From CAUPWF01 sp964369775 (lineage in GTDB: Bacteria > Bacillota > Clostridia > Lachnospirales > Lachnospiraceae): a stretch of 64,000 bases of DNA. This document shows positions 17,698-25,179 of the stretch, piece after piece. Where the stretch lies: the NCBI GenBank assembly GCA_964369775.1, contig CAYJHQ010000001.1, positions 144,420 through 208,419 of the forward strand, in the 5' to 3' direction. Position numbers and translations under genes: made by a program. Under the pieces are notes generated by a model. That model searched no databases, was not told where the DNA came from, and saw only the letters and a list, made by a program, of their open reading frames with translations. Position 1 is the stretch's first letter. Every line of letters starts with the position of its first letter.

Positions 17698-17736
17698 GGT
17701 TTTTTTACTTCTTTACTACAAACTATTTAACATGAG

Positions 17737-19125
17737 TTATATATGATATTTTCCCTTTAATTCCTCTAACTCACTCTTTATCATATTGTAATGAGTTCTC
17801 AAGTTCATATGATTGTACTTGCGATTCTCATAGTAGGCTTGCTTCACCTCATACATACTTTTATCCGCTTGAATCAGTTGCTTATCAATATTTATATTTT
17901 CATTTGCCCACTGACTACCTACCGAAATATTCACTTGTTTTAAATCTTTCAGCCCGTTGTTAATTTTATCTATGTATTCTTGAAATTTTTCTTTTGACTC
18001 ATCTACAACTAACGCAACAAACTCATCGCCACCTATTCTATATATAGGTCCCTGAATCGCTTCTTCCAAAAAACGCGCTGACCACTTTATCAAGAAATCT
18101 CCATAATCATGACCTAGATTATCGTTCGTTTCTTTTAAACCATTCACATCACAAAAGATAACCCCCAATGTATCTGGTGTATGAGTTTTATAATGTTCAA
18201 TCGCTTGTTCATAGCTATTTCTATTTTGCAGTCCTGTAAGCATGTCTGCAAAACTGAGACGCTCTAATTCTTCAATCAATCGCTGTTTTTCAATAAATGT
18301 TTCAACAAATGCAGATACTGTTTTTAACAACCTTACATCATCGCTGTTTATCGACGGCTCTCCTACGATAATTGACCCTGCTTTCATGCCATTTTTACGC
18401 AGTGGGGCTACAATAATGGCATTCAATTTACTTCGCTCTAGCATTTTATACTGTTTGCTATCCGAATCAAATCTACTCTTTTCCAAATATACCTTATCAT
18501 CGTTATCTGAAAACTCATACCAATCTTCAACCATTTCTATAGGTATGTTCTCAAATTTTTCCTTCAGCCACCCCTGCCCCTCCGATAGGTGTTCATGCGT
18601 TACACTTGCTATCTCACCTTGGTTTTCCACTATACACGAATATCTTCCAGCAAAGTAGTTACAAAGTGTTTTAAGCAATTCTGATATTGATGCTTTTGCA
18701 CTAACATCGTCTAGTAAAGTTTTTGCACAGGCACTTACTGCCTTGTCGAAAGACTTTGATGCTTGCAAATCTTGAATCGCCTTTACTTCATTTGTAATCT
18801 CATAGCAAATTTCCATTCTTACTGTTCCATGTTCTTCATCTTCTATGAGTGTATCCCGAACAGCTAAATGTGCATCTAATAATGGATTGTATGCATACCA
18901 TTTATCATACTCTCCTAATTTTAGCCTTCCATTATTACAAAATTGACAAGGCGTATGTTTCCCGTGGATTACTTCATGGCATTTTTTGCCCTTATAATCC
19001 TCTTTAGACATCCCAAGACATTTCAACAGATAATCAGATACATGTAGCATATCATAATTATCAATTCTAGATACATATCCCATTAAATCTGTTGTCTCAC
19101 ATAAGTTACTGTAATATTTCTCCAT
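17737..19125 (-). CDS. Diguanylate cyclase with PAS-like and GAF-like sensor domains
   Basis: Makes cyclic di-GMP from two GTP. 462 residues from the ATG at 19123-19125 (GGTGAGGGTGG just before it). The first ~110 residues resemble a PAS domain and hold a Cys cluster (KKCHEVIHGKHTPCQFCNNG) that could bind a metal or sense redox state. Residues ~135-280 look like a GAF domain. The GGDEF domain follows: LTGLQNRNSY, VIFCDVNGLKETND and the active-site RIGGDEFVAL. No RxxD inhibitory site is seen five residues before GGDEF. The gene is inserted between trmD and rplS, which are normally adjacent. TATAAT at 19199-19204 with TTGCTT 15 bp upstream may be its promoter. Confidence 0.88.
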   Translation of the reverse strand: MEKYYSNLCETTDLMGYVSRIDNYDMLHVSDYLLKCLGMSKEDYKGKKCHEVIHGKHTPCQFCNNGRLKLGEYDKWYAYNPLLDAHLAVRDTLIEDEEHGTVRMEICYEITNEVKAIQDLQASKSFDKAVSACAKTLLDDVSAKASISELLKTLCNYFAGRYSCIVENQGEIASVTHEHLSEGQGWLKEKFENIPIEMVEDWYEFSDNDDKVYLEKSRFDSDSKQYKMLERSKLNAIIVAPLRKNGMKAGSIIVGEPSINSDDVRLLKTVSAFVETFIEKQRLIEELERLSFADMLTGLQNRNSYEQAIEHYKTHTPDTLGVIFCDVNGLKETNDNLGHDYGDFLIKWSARFLEEAIQGPIYRIGGDEFVALVVDESKEKFQEYIDKINNGLKDLKQVNISVGSQWANENINIDKQLIQADKSMYEVKQAYYENRKYNHMNLRTHYNMIKSELEELKGKYHI

Positions 19126-19248
19126 ACCACCCTCACCTTTCACACGGTTACTCGCATCAGTGATTTTATTTCGTTTTCATGTAACATCTTTATTACATAT
19201 TATACGATATGTCTATATAAAGCAAGATATATTGAAATATTACTTTAA

Positions 19249-19965
19249 CTATTTATTTTTCTCTAACTTTAAACCGTCTTCATAAAGTTCCCATAGGTCA
19301 GGTCTTCGCTCCTTGGTACGTTTCTTCGACTGCTCATGCCGCCACTCTTCTACTTTAGCATGGTGTCCTGATAACAGTATTGGCGGAACACTTTTCCCAT
19401 GCCAAGTCTCCGGTCTTGTATAATGAGGGTATTCTAATAAACCATCTTGAAAGCTTTCAAATTCTGTTGATGCTTTGTTATTTAAAACCTCTGGCACAAA
19501 ACGGGATATTGCATCTATCATTACCATCGCCGGTAATTCCCCTCCTGTAAGTACGTAGTCCCCTATTGATACATAATCTGTTACTATCTCTTCTAGAACT
19601 CTTTCATCAACACCTTCATAATGACCACATAATAATACAAGTTCTTCTTCTTGCGCCATTTCTTGTGCCATCTCTTGTGAAAATGTTTGACCTTGTGGAG
19701 AAAGGTAAACCACTCGCACTTGTTTGTCACCTATTTTATTCATCACATCTTCATAAGCTCCATATACAGGTCCTGCTTGCATCAACATCCCAGCTCCACC
19801 TCCATATGGATAATCATCTACCCTATTATGTTTATTTTCTGCAAAATCTCTAATATTAACTGCGTTCAAACTAATAATCCCGTTGCCGATCGCTCGGCCT
19901 GTGATGCTTGAATGAAGACCATTCACTACCATCTCTGGGAAAAGTGTAAGTACATGAAAATTCAT
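19249..19965 (-). CDS. trmD: tRNA (guanine37-N1)-methyltransferase
   Basis: Methylates G37 of tRNAs reading CNN codons, which prevents frameshifting. 238 residues with the SPOUT trefoil-knot signature: LLCGHYEGVDERV near 110, the SAM-binding SIGDYVLTGGELPAMVM near 132, and RFVPEVLNN near 154. The C-terminal domain carries PPILLSGHHAKVEEWR. It starts 8 bp after rimM in the classical rpsP-khpA-rimM-trmD order. Confidence 0.98.
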   Translation of the reverse strand: MNFHVLTLFPEMVVNGLHSSITGRAIGNGIISLNAVNIRDFAENKHNRVDDYPYGGGAGMLMQAGPVYGAYEDVMNKIGDKQVRVVYLSPQGQTFSQEMAQEMAQEEELVLLCGHYEGVDERVLEEIVTDYVSIGDYVLTGGELPAMVMIDAISRFVPEVLNNKASTEFESFQDGLLEYPHYTRPETWHGKSVPPILLSGHHAKVEEWRHEQSKKRTKERRPDLWELYEDGLKLEKNK

Positions 19966-19973
19966 ACCATCAC

Positions 19974-20480
19974 CTAGATTAATCCATCCATTAAATGGAT
20001 TATCATTTTCCTCTCATTTATATCAATTTCCAGTACACATTGTTTGATCGCTGGAATTAAAACTTCTCCATGTTCATTTGAGTTTATTTCATACACATCA
20101 TTAGCCCCTGTTTGAATCACACCTTTTAATACGCCAAATGGTTTCTGGTCCTCTGTGTAAACTTCAACTCCAATTAAATCAGCAATAAAATACTCATCTT
20201 TCTCTAATTTCACTGCATTTTCTCTTGTGACATAGAGACTTTTTCCTTTGTGCTTTTCTACATCATTGATATTATCAAACTCTTTGAATTTCACAATAGC
20301 AAACTGTTTGAAAAATTTCACACCCGCTATCTCTAATTCCATTCTCTCTTTACCTGTATCTAAAATTACTGTTTTCAACTTCTTATAACGATTTACATCA
20401 TCTGTTGTAGGAAACACCTTAACCTCTCCACGAATGCCGTGTGTAGAACTTATGATTCCCACTTGTAATAATTCTTCCAT
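19974..20480 (-). CDS. rimM: 16S rRNA processing protein RimM
   Basis: Assembly factor that binds S19 on the 30S head. 168 residues: an N-terminal RimM barrel (QVGIISSTHGIRGEVKVFPTTDD at 6-28) and a C-terminal PRC barrel (EYFIADLIGVEVYTEDQ near 96 and ANDVYEINSNEHGEVLIPAIKQCV near 130). AAGGAGAG precedes the ATG. It is cotranscribed with trmD. Confidence 0.97.
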   Translation of the reverse strand: MEELLQVGIISSTHGIRGEVKVFPTTDDVNRYKKLKTVILDTGKERMELEIAGVKFFKQFAIVKFKEFDNINDVEKHKGKSLYVTRENAVKLEKDEYFIADLIGVEVYTEDQKPFGVLKGVIQTGANDVYEINSNEHGEVLIPAIKQCVLEIDINERKMIIHLMDGLI

Positions 20481-20573
20481 AGCTCTCCTTATAACAAAAG
20501 ATGCTCGCCGCTATTAAAGCGAAGAACACCTTTTATTTTCGTAAATATACACTTAAGTCTTGAAGTTCATCTC

Positions 20574-20801
20574 TTATACGATATCTACTTCTACTCGTTT
20601 GTCTTCTCTCACAGCTGTAGCTTTTACAACAGTACGTATTGCTTTTGCAATTCGCCCTTGCTTTCCTATCACTTTCCCCATATCTGCTTGTGCGACATGA
20701 AGCTTTATAATAGTAACTTTACCTTCTTGAACTTCGGTAACCTCTACACTGTCAGGGTTGTCAACTAATGCTTTCGCAATTACTTCTACTAAGTTTTTCA
20801 T
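20574..20801 (-). CDS. khpA: KH-domain RNA-binding protein KhpA (YlqC)
   Basis: Small RNA chaperone; in other Firmicutes it pairs with KhpB (Jag) and affects cell division and mRNA. I start it at the ATG at 20799-20801, 8 bp after GGAGG, giving 75 residues. The KH signature MGKVIGKQGRIAKAIRTV (GxxG loop GKQG) sits near residues 44-61. It stands between rpsP and rimM in its usual place. Confidence 0.95.
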   Translation of the reverse strand: MKNLVEVIAKALVDNPDSVEVTEVQEGKVTIIKLHVAQADMGKVIGKQGRIAKAIRTVVKATAVREDKRVEVDIV

Positions 20802-20822
20802 CACGCTTGCCTCCATCGACTA

Positions 20823-21068
20823 CTATTTTTCAATACCTGCTGCCTTGAAAATCTTTCCAACAACTTCTGTCGGTTGTGCACCATTCTTCAACCATTTTTT
20901 CGCTGCGTCTTCATCTACCTTGAATACAGATGGATTTTGGTTTGGATCATAAGTACCGATTTCTTCGATAAATTTACCATCTCTAGGAGCTCTAGCATCA
21001 GCTACAACGATTCTATAGAAAGGAGCTTTCTTTTGTCCCATTCTCTTTAATCTGATTTTTACTGCCAT
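20823..21068 (-). CDS. rpsP: 30S ribosomal protein S16
   Basis: 81 residues from the ATG at 21066-21068, preceded by GAGGTG. Begins MAVKIRLKRMGQKKAPFYR and has the conserved DARAPRDGKFIEEIGTYDP. An in-frame extension upstream lacks family similarity and was dropped. It follows ffh in the ylxM operon. Confidence 0.98.
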   Translation of the reverse strand: MAVKIRLKRMGQKKAPFYRIVVADARAPRDGKFIEEIGTYDPNQNPSVFKVDEDAAKKWLKNGAQPTEVVGKIFKAAGIEK

Positions 21069-21101
21069 TACATTCACCTCTTCTTTCATTAAAAATATTT
21101 A

Positions 21102-22457
21102 TTAAAAAGGAAATTTAAATTTACCTTTTTTACCACCAATTCCTCCCATCATACCTGGGAGCTTCTTCATCATTTTTCTTGCTTCATTAAATTGTTTTAC
21201 CATGCGATTCACATCACTTACTTCGACACCTGCGCCTTTTGCAATTCTAAACTTTCTCTGCGGCGTCAAAACATCTGGATTTCTACGTTCTTCTAGCGTC
21301 ATAGAATAGATAATCGCTTCCATCTTGACCATCTTCTTTTGGGACTCTTCAGATTCTAAACCTTCCATCTGTTTTTTATCAATTCCCATTCCAGGCATCA
21401 TGCTCATGATACTGGATAATCCACCCATTTTTTTCATCTGTTTCATGCTGTCTAGGTAATCCTCAAAGTCAAATTGACCTTTTTTAAGTTTTTGCTCCAT
21501 CTTCTTTGAATCTTCTTCATCGATTTCTTGTGAAACCTTTTCGATGAGACTTAATACATCTCCCATTCCTAAGATTCTCGAAGACATTCTATCTGGGTAA
21601 AACTGCTCTAAATCAGAAAGTTTTTCGCCCATACCTACATATAAAATCGGTTTTTGCGTAACTGCTTTTATTGAAAGTGCAGCTCCACCTCGTGTATCAC
21701 CATCGAGCTTTGTGATGATCACGCCATCAATTTCAATTTTTTCATTAAAATTGTTCGCAACATTCACCGCGTCTTGCCCTGTCATTGCATCTACCACTAG
21801 AATCGTCTGATGCACTTCTACATCCGCTTTAATCTCTTGCAGTTCTTCCATCATCTCTTCATCAATGTGAAGGCGACCTGCTGTATCAAGAATAATCACA
21901 TTATGATTATTTTTAGTTGCATACTCTATTGCTGCCTTTGCAATATCTACAGGCTTATGATTATCTCCCATAGAAAATACATCTACACCTTGCTTTTCTC
22001 CATTGACCTGTAATTGTTTTATAGCAGCTGGTCTATAAATATCACAAGCGACTAATAAAGGGTTTTTCCCTTTCAATTTAAATTTACCTGCAAGCTTTGC
22101 AGTAGTAGTTGTCTTACCTGCTCCTTGCAAACCGGCCATCATAATTACTGTTTTGGCTTGTCCTGGTTGGAACTTTATCTCTGTCGTCTCAGAACCCATC
22201 AAGGCGGTCAATTCTTCATTAACAATCTTAATTACCATCTGTCCTGGATTCAAGCCATTTAGTACATCTTGACCTATCGCTCTTTCTTGTACACTTTTTA
22301 CAAACTGCTTTACTACTTTAAAATTAACATCCGCTTCTAAAAGTGCCATCTTAACTTCTTTCATTGCAACTTTTACATCATCTTCTGTTAGTCGCCCTTT
22401 GCTTTTAAGGCTTTTAAACACGTTTTGCAGTTTTTCACTCAAACTATCAAATGCCAT
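21102..22457 (-). CDS. ffh: Signal recognition particle protein Ffh
   Basis: GTPase of the SRP; binds signal sequences and 4.5S/6S RNA and docks with FtsY. 451 residues. The N domain is followed by G motifs GLQGAGKTTTTAKLA (G1, near 108), DIYRPAAIKQL (G2), DTAGRLHIDEEMM (G3, near 190) and TKLDGDTRGGAALS (G4, near 246). The methionine-rich M domain runs from about 300 and ends in a Gly/Lys tail. It begins one base after the ylxM stop. Confidence 0.98.
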   Translation of the reverse strand: MAFDSLSEKLQNVFKSLKSKGRLTEDDVKVAMKEVKMALLEADVNFKVVKQFVKSVQERAIGQDVLNGLNPGQMVIKIVNEELTALMGSETTEIKFQPGQAKTVIMMAGLQGAGKTTTTAKLAGKFKLKGKNPLLVACDIYRPAAIKQLQVNGEKQGVDVFSMGDNHKPVDIAKAAIEYATKNNHNVIILDTAGRLHIDEEMMEELQEIKADVEVHQTILVVDAMTGQDAVNVANNFNEKIEIDGVIITKLDGDTRGGAALSIKAVTQKPILYVGMGEKLSDLEQFYPDRMSSRILGMGDVLSLIEKVSQEIDEEDSKKMEQKLKKGQFDFEDYLDSMKQMKKMGGLSSIMSMMPGMGIDKKQMEGLESEESQKKMVKMEAIIYSMTLEERRNPDVLTPQRKFRIAKGAGVEVSDVNRMVKQFNEARKMMKKLPGMMGGIGGKKGKFKFPF

Positions 22458-22458
22458 T

Positions 22459-22806
22459 TTATAGCTCCTCTATAATTTCGTTTGATAAATCTTTTATCAA
22501 TTCTATCAACTTCGCCTTACTATACTCTTCTTCATAATTTTCTAGCAATGCACTCATATCTTTTAACTTACCTTTAATATTTACAAATTTTTCTACAAGG
22601 TGCAACTTACTTTCATAGCCAACAAGGGCTTTATTGCATCTCTTAATCAAATCATGAACTCCTTGTCTACTAATTCCTTCTTGTTCCGCAATCTCGCTCA
22701 ACGACAAATCTTCTAAGATAAACTGTTCGTAGATTTTTTTTTGATGAACAGTAAGTAATTCCCCATAAAAATCGTATAACAATGCTTGTTCTAATATTTC
22801 ATTCAT
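22459..22806 (-). CDS. ylxM: YlxM/p13-like DNA-binding protein
   Basis: Small helix-turn-helix protein that accompanies ffh in Firmicutes and is linked to SRP function. 115 residues from the ATG at 22804-22806, 7 bp after AGGTG. The HTH resembles sigma region 4: LSLSEIAEQEGISRQGVHDL near residues 34-53. The C-terminal half is helical and charged. It is the first gene of the long translation operon and has a strong promoter upstream. Confidence 0.93.
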   Translation of the reverse strand: MNEILEQALLYDFYGELLTVHQKKIYEQFILEDLSLSEIAEQEGISRQGVHDLIKRCNKALVGYESKLHLVEKFVNIKGKLKDMSALLENYEEEYSKAKLIELIKDLSNEIIEEL

Positions 22807-22822
22807 TTTTATCACCTACGTA

Positions 22823-22851
22823 ATCATACAAGATAACGCGAAAGGTGTCAA
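22823..22851 (-). promoter_or_regulatory. Promoter of the ylxM-ffh operon
   Basis: Minus-strand TTGACA (22846-22851), 17-bp spacer, TATGAT (22823-22828). It is one of the best sigma-A matches in the window. Its -35 hexamer lies in one arm of a perfect inverted repeat. Confidence 0.8.
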
Positions 22852-22870
22852 GTGTTTTTTCTTGACACCT
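22843..22870 (-). terminator. Perfect 10-bp inverted repeat: terminator hairpin or operator
   Basis: AGGTGTCAAG (22843-22852) and CTTGACACCT (22861-22870) are exact complements around an 8-base loop. It lies 10 bp past the stop of the S8 protease gene and could terminate it, although only three Ts follow in that direction. Because one arm contains the -35 box of the ylxM promoter, a role as an operator is also possible. Confidence 0.55.
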
Positions 22871-22880
22871 CCTGTTTTTT

Positions 22881-23801
22881 TCAATCCATCATAAATCTTT
22901 TGAGGTCAAACACTCCCCATCCTTGTTGATTTTGGGGCAATCCTACATCAACTGCTCTCTCCTTTAATCTCAGTTTCACCTCTACATTATCCATATTTTT
23001 TTCTTTTGATAAAAGTAGAGCAACCCCTCCCGATACGACTGCTGTAGCCATAGAGGTCCCACTTTTTGACACATACATCTGGTTATTTCTATTCCCACTT
23101 TTATTGTAGAAAGCTCCACAGGACAATATGCCAGTCCCTGGCGCAACAATATCTGGTTTACATACACATTCATTTGTCGGACCTCTTCCAGAATAAAACT
23201 TCTTTGCTCCATCCAATCCTCCTGCCTCATCATCGTCCATCGCCCCTACTGTAATTACTTTTCGACTGCTACCTGGCACTGTAATACTTTTTTCCTTTGG
23301 TCCGTAATTACCTGCTGCCGTTACAACAATCATTCCCACATCCCACAATCGTTCAACAGCTAGAAGTAGCCGTTCTAATTGATAAGTATTTACCTTTGGC
23401 ACTGTCCCAACCGAAATATTCACAATTTTTATATCATATATAATGTGGTTTTTTAATACCCAATTAATTCCTTGCACGATATGACCGATGTCTCCCCCTC
23501 CACGTTTATCTAGCACTTTAATAATATGAAAGTTCACCTTAGGCGCAATGCCTAGATTGCGACCTTTGGAAGCGATACCACTCCCTCCTATGATACCTGC
23601 AATATGTGTCCCATGTCCATTATCATCATAAGGGCTTTTCTTATAAGCCACACAATCTACAAAATTAATAATTCTATTGTCAAAATCAGGGTGCTTGCAT
23701 ATACCCGTGTCTAAAATAGCGACATTTATGTTTTCACCACTGCAATGAGATTTATACCACTCTATTCTATCCCATTCAATGAGCTTTCTTACCCTCTCCA
23801 T
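22881..23801 (-). CDS. Subtilisin-like serine peptidase (S8), no signal peptide
   Basis: 306 residues with the complete catalytic triad: Asp in VAILDTGICKHPDF near 28-41, His in NGHGTHIAGIIGGSG near 62, and Ser in SGTSMATAVVSGGVALL near 245-261. The oxyanion Asn region VTAAGNYGPKEKS is near 160. There is no signal peptide and almost no propeptide, so it is probably an intracellular subtilisin or a sporulation-associated protease. A role in spore germination, as for the Csp proteases, is possible but unsupported. It is divergent from the cysteine-rich small protein gene. Confidence 0.92.
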   Translation of the reverse strand: MERVRKLIEWDRIEWYKSHCSGENINVAILDTGICKHPDFDNRIINFVDCVAYKKSPYDDNGHGTHIAGIIGGSGIASKGRNLGIAPKVNFHIIKVLDKRGGGDIGHIVQGINWVLKNHIIYDIKIVNISVGTVPKVNTYQLERLLLAVERLWDVGMIVVTAAGNYGPKEKSITVPGSSRKVITVGAMDDDEAGGLDGAKKFYSGRGPTNECVCKPDIVAPGTGILSCGAFYNKSGNRNNQMYVSKSGTSMATAVVSGGVALLLSKEKNMDNVEVKLRLKERAVDVGLPQNQQGWGVFDLKRFMMD

Positions 23802-23869
23802 TAATAGTTTCCTTTTCTTCTAATCTATTCAGCTTCTTGTTATTTGCGAAATTTTTTTCAATTTCATTA

Positions 23870-23897
23870 ACACAGACAATCCCTCGCCCATAGTATA
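23870..23897 (+). promoter_or_regulatory. Sigma-K-like promoter of the cysteine-rich protein gene
   Basis: ACAC (23870-23873), 15 bp, then CATAGTATA (23889-23897). This matches the mother-cell sigma-K pattern AC-16/17-CATAnnnTA if the first AC is counted. The predicted RNA start would leave a leader of about 30 nt before the ATG. No good sigma-A hexamers are seen. This is a pattern match only. Confidence 0.45.
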
Positions 23898-23932
23898 TAG
23901 TGTAATCAAACTCAAAAATGGAGGATTTAAAC

Positions 23933-24145
23933 ATGAGCGATTTAACAGCTACTGGATGTGGATGCTGCGACGCAAACAACTACAACAACAATGGTTGTAA
24001 CTCAATGATCTGGATTATTTTATTACTTTGCTGCTGTGGCGGCGGGAATACTTTCGGTGGAAACGGATCCGGAAATGACAGTTGTCTATGGATTATCTTA
24101 TTACTTTGCTGCTGTGGTGGCGGAAATGGTTTTGGCGGTTGCTAA
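23933..24145 (+). CDS. Small cysteine-rich repeat protein (HCB/chorion-like)
   Basis: 70 residues from the ATG at 23933; the ATG at 23918 overlaps the GGAGG that serves this one. It starts MSDLTATGCGCCDANN and then carries the unit WIILLLCCCGGGNxFGG twice (about residues 31-47 and 51-69). The repeat is also visible in the DNA (about 45 bp, nearly identical at 24011-24058 and 24089-24136). It resembles proteins annotated in Firmicutes as chorion class high-cysteine HCB protein 13; their function is not known. A spore or surface structural role fits the sigma-K-like promoter, but this is inference. Confidence 0.8.
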   Translation: MSDLTATGCGCCDANNYNNNGCNSMIWIILLLCCCGGGNTFGGNGSGNDSCLWIILLLCCCGGGNGFGGC

Positions 24146-24158
24146 TTTCATACTATAT

Positions 24159-24189
24159 AAAAAATCCGAGTTTGCGCTCGGATTTTTTA
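24159..24189. terminator. Bidirectional terminator
   Basis: AAAAAATCCGAG and CTCGGATTTTTT flank the loop TTTGCG. The stem ends in A/T runs on both strands, so it can stop both the cysteine-rich gene (+) and the 42-residue gene (-), which converge on it. Confidence 0.9.
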
Positions 24190-24195
24190 TATTTA

Positions 24196-24324
24196 CTATT
24201 TTTTCTTAAACTGCTCTTTTTCTTCACTCTGTTTTTTCTTCTTTTCATCTATCTTTTTCTGTTTCAACATACAATTTTCATCTATCTCAAATACAGCATT
24301 TCCATCAATAATTAATTTACGCAT
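24196..24324 (-). CDS. Small charged protein, 42 residues, unknown function
   Basis: An ATG at 24322-24324 follows a near-perfect GGAGGTGAT. The peptide starts MRKLIIDGNAVFEIDENCML and continues as a Lys/Glu-rich helix ending at TAG 24196-24198. The short folded-looking head, the highly charged tail, the ideal ribosome binding site and the shared terminator all support a real gene. I do not recognise a characterised family. A sigma-K-like promoter match lies upstream, though it would give a very short leader. Confidence 0.75.
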   Translation of the reverse strand: MRKLIIDGNAVFEIDENCMLKQKKIDEKKKKQSEEKEQFKKK

Positions 24325-24342
24325 TTCATCACCTCCACACTT

Positions 24343-24370
24343 TAATATATGCAAACTTCATATTTTGTGT
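24343..24370 (-). promoter_or_regulatory. Sigma-K-like promoter match for the 42-residue gene
   Basis: On the minus strand ACAC (24367-24370), 15 bp, CATATATTA (24343-24351): the same arrangement as in front of the cysteine-rich gene. The transcript would begin close to the ribosome binding site, which weakens the call. Confidence 0.35.
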
Positions 24371-24393
24371 AATTACTGCATATACAATATAAT
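24365..24393 (+). promoter_or_regulatory. Candidate sigma-A promoter of the 24416 gene
   Basis: TTGTGT (24365-24370), 17-bp spacer, perfect TATAAT (24388-24393), 22 bp before the ATG. Confidence 0.6.
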
Positions 24394-24415
24394 AACTATT
24401 TTATCTGGAGGTTAT

Positions 24416-24955
24416 ATGACCGATACAAAAGACTCAGCTATTCCAAAAACTCCTTTTGACACTCTCATATCCCATGCTCAACTTGATATCTTAAAATTAC
24501 TACTTCCGTATACACCTCCTTCGCAACAACGATTTATGGCTACTTTTATCAAACTGCAGGAATTAGAACGTACTATGAAGTATTTCGATAAATTCCCTAG
24601 TTCTTCCTCTTACTCAGCTGACCCACCTTCTCCTCTTTCAACTGATTTCCTAATAGAAATCAGACCATACCTCGGTGGGGCTGATGGTGGTATTATTGAT
24701 ACACTCGTTACAACGATGAGTATGATGGAACTATTTCAAAACATGACACCAAATGACAGCGATAGTGAAACAAATGGATTTTCTCTTGATTTTTTAAAAT
24801 CCATGTTATCACCTGAGCAACAAGCAATGATGGATGCTTTTAATGCTGCATCCTATGATGACGAATGTAAGAAAGGAGATTTTGAAGATGGACAACAAAT
24901 GGATGAATCATCCACTAATGAATGGCATGGATCCGATCAAAATGGAACTGATTAA
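24416..24955 (+). CDS. Hypothetical protein, partner of the overlapping downstream gene
   Basis: 179 residues from the ATG at 24416, 6 bp after TGGAGG. I do not recognise the family. Visible segments are a helical N-terminal part (QLDILKLLLPYTPPSQQRFM), IRPYLGGADGGIIDTL near 80, and FLKSMLSPEQQAMMDAFN near 125. An acidic, low-complexity C-terminal tail follows (about residues 145-179, rich in Asp, Glu, Ser and Asn). No signal peptide or membrane span is seen. The last 68 bases also encode the start of the next gene in another frame. The two genes form an operon that ends against purH. Confidence 0.65.
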   Translation: MTDTKDSAIPKTPFDTLISHAQLDILKLLLPYTPPSQQRFMATFIKLQELERTMKYFDKFPSSSSYSADPPSPLSTDFLIEIRPYLGGADGGIIDTLVTTMSMMELFQNMTPNDSDSETNGFSLDFLKSMLSPEQQAMMDAFNAASYDDECKKGDFEDGQQMDESSTNEWHGSDQNGTD

Positions 24956-25175
24956 AAATGCTGCAACACAAACTGCAGGAAAAAGCGGTAATTCACTGGC
25001 ACCTGTTCTCATGTCATTAATCAGTTCTGCACAGAAGAAGAACATACAATTTTCTAGTGAAGAATTCGACTTAATTATGGACGTAATAAAAGATGGGAAG
25101 ACCAAAAAAGAGCAAACACAAATTGACTCTACAATCAATATGGTTCGCTCTATTATGAGTTCACAAAAGAAATGA
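24888..25175 (+). CDS. Hypothetical small protein overlapping the upstream gene
   Basis: 95 residues from the ATG at 24888, about 9 bp after AAAGGAG. Family not recognised. The sequence is helical and methionine-rich at the start (MNHPLMNGMDPIKMELIK), then NSLAPVLMSLISSAQKKNIQFSS and a C-terminal helix. No signal peptide. Like its upstream partner it contains MDP/LLP- and SxMMS-like helical segments, so the two may be distant relatives or interact. Its good ribosome binding site lies inside the upstream frame. Confidence 0.65.
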   Translation: MDNKWMNHPLMNGMDPIKMELIKNAATQTAGKSGNSLAPVLMSLISSAQKKNIQFSSEEFDLIMDVIKDGKTKKEQTQIDSTINMVRSIMSSQKK

Positions 25176-25179
25176 TTTT

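Noticed and set aside
17497..17730. Plus-strand frame opposite the rplS promoter and leader
   Set aside because: Antisense to a conserved ribosomal gene and its leader; no RBS or family pattern.
23776..23979. Minus-strand frame across the divergent gap between the protease and the cysteine-rich gene
   Set aside because: It runs through the promoter region and the start of an oppositely oriented gene; no homology-like pattern and no RBS.
24082..24315. 77-codon plus-strand frame overlapping the end of the cysteine-rich gene and the 42-residue gene
   Set aside because: No ribosome binding site; it is the shadow of the cysteine-rich gene and then of the reverse strand of the small gene, with poly-Phe/Leu composition.
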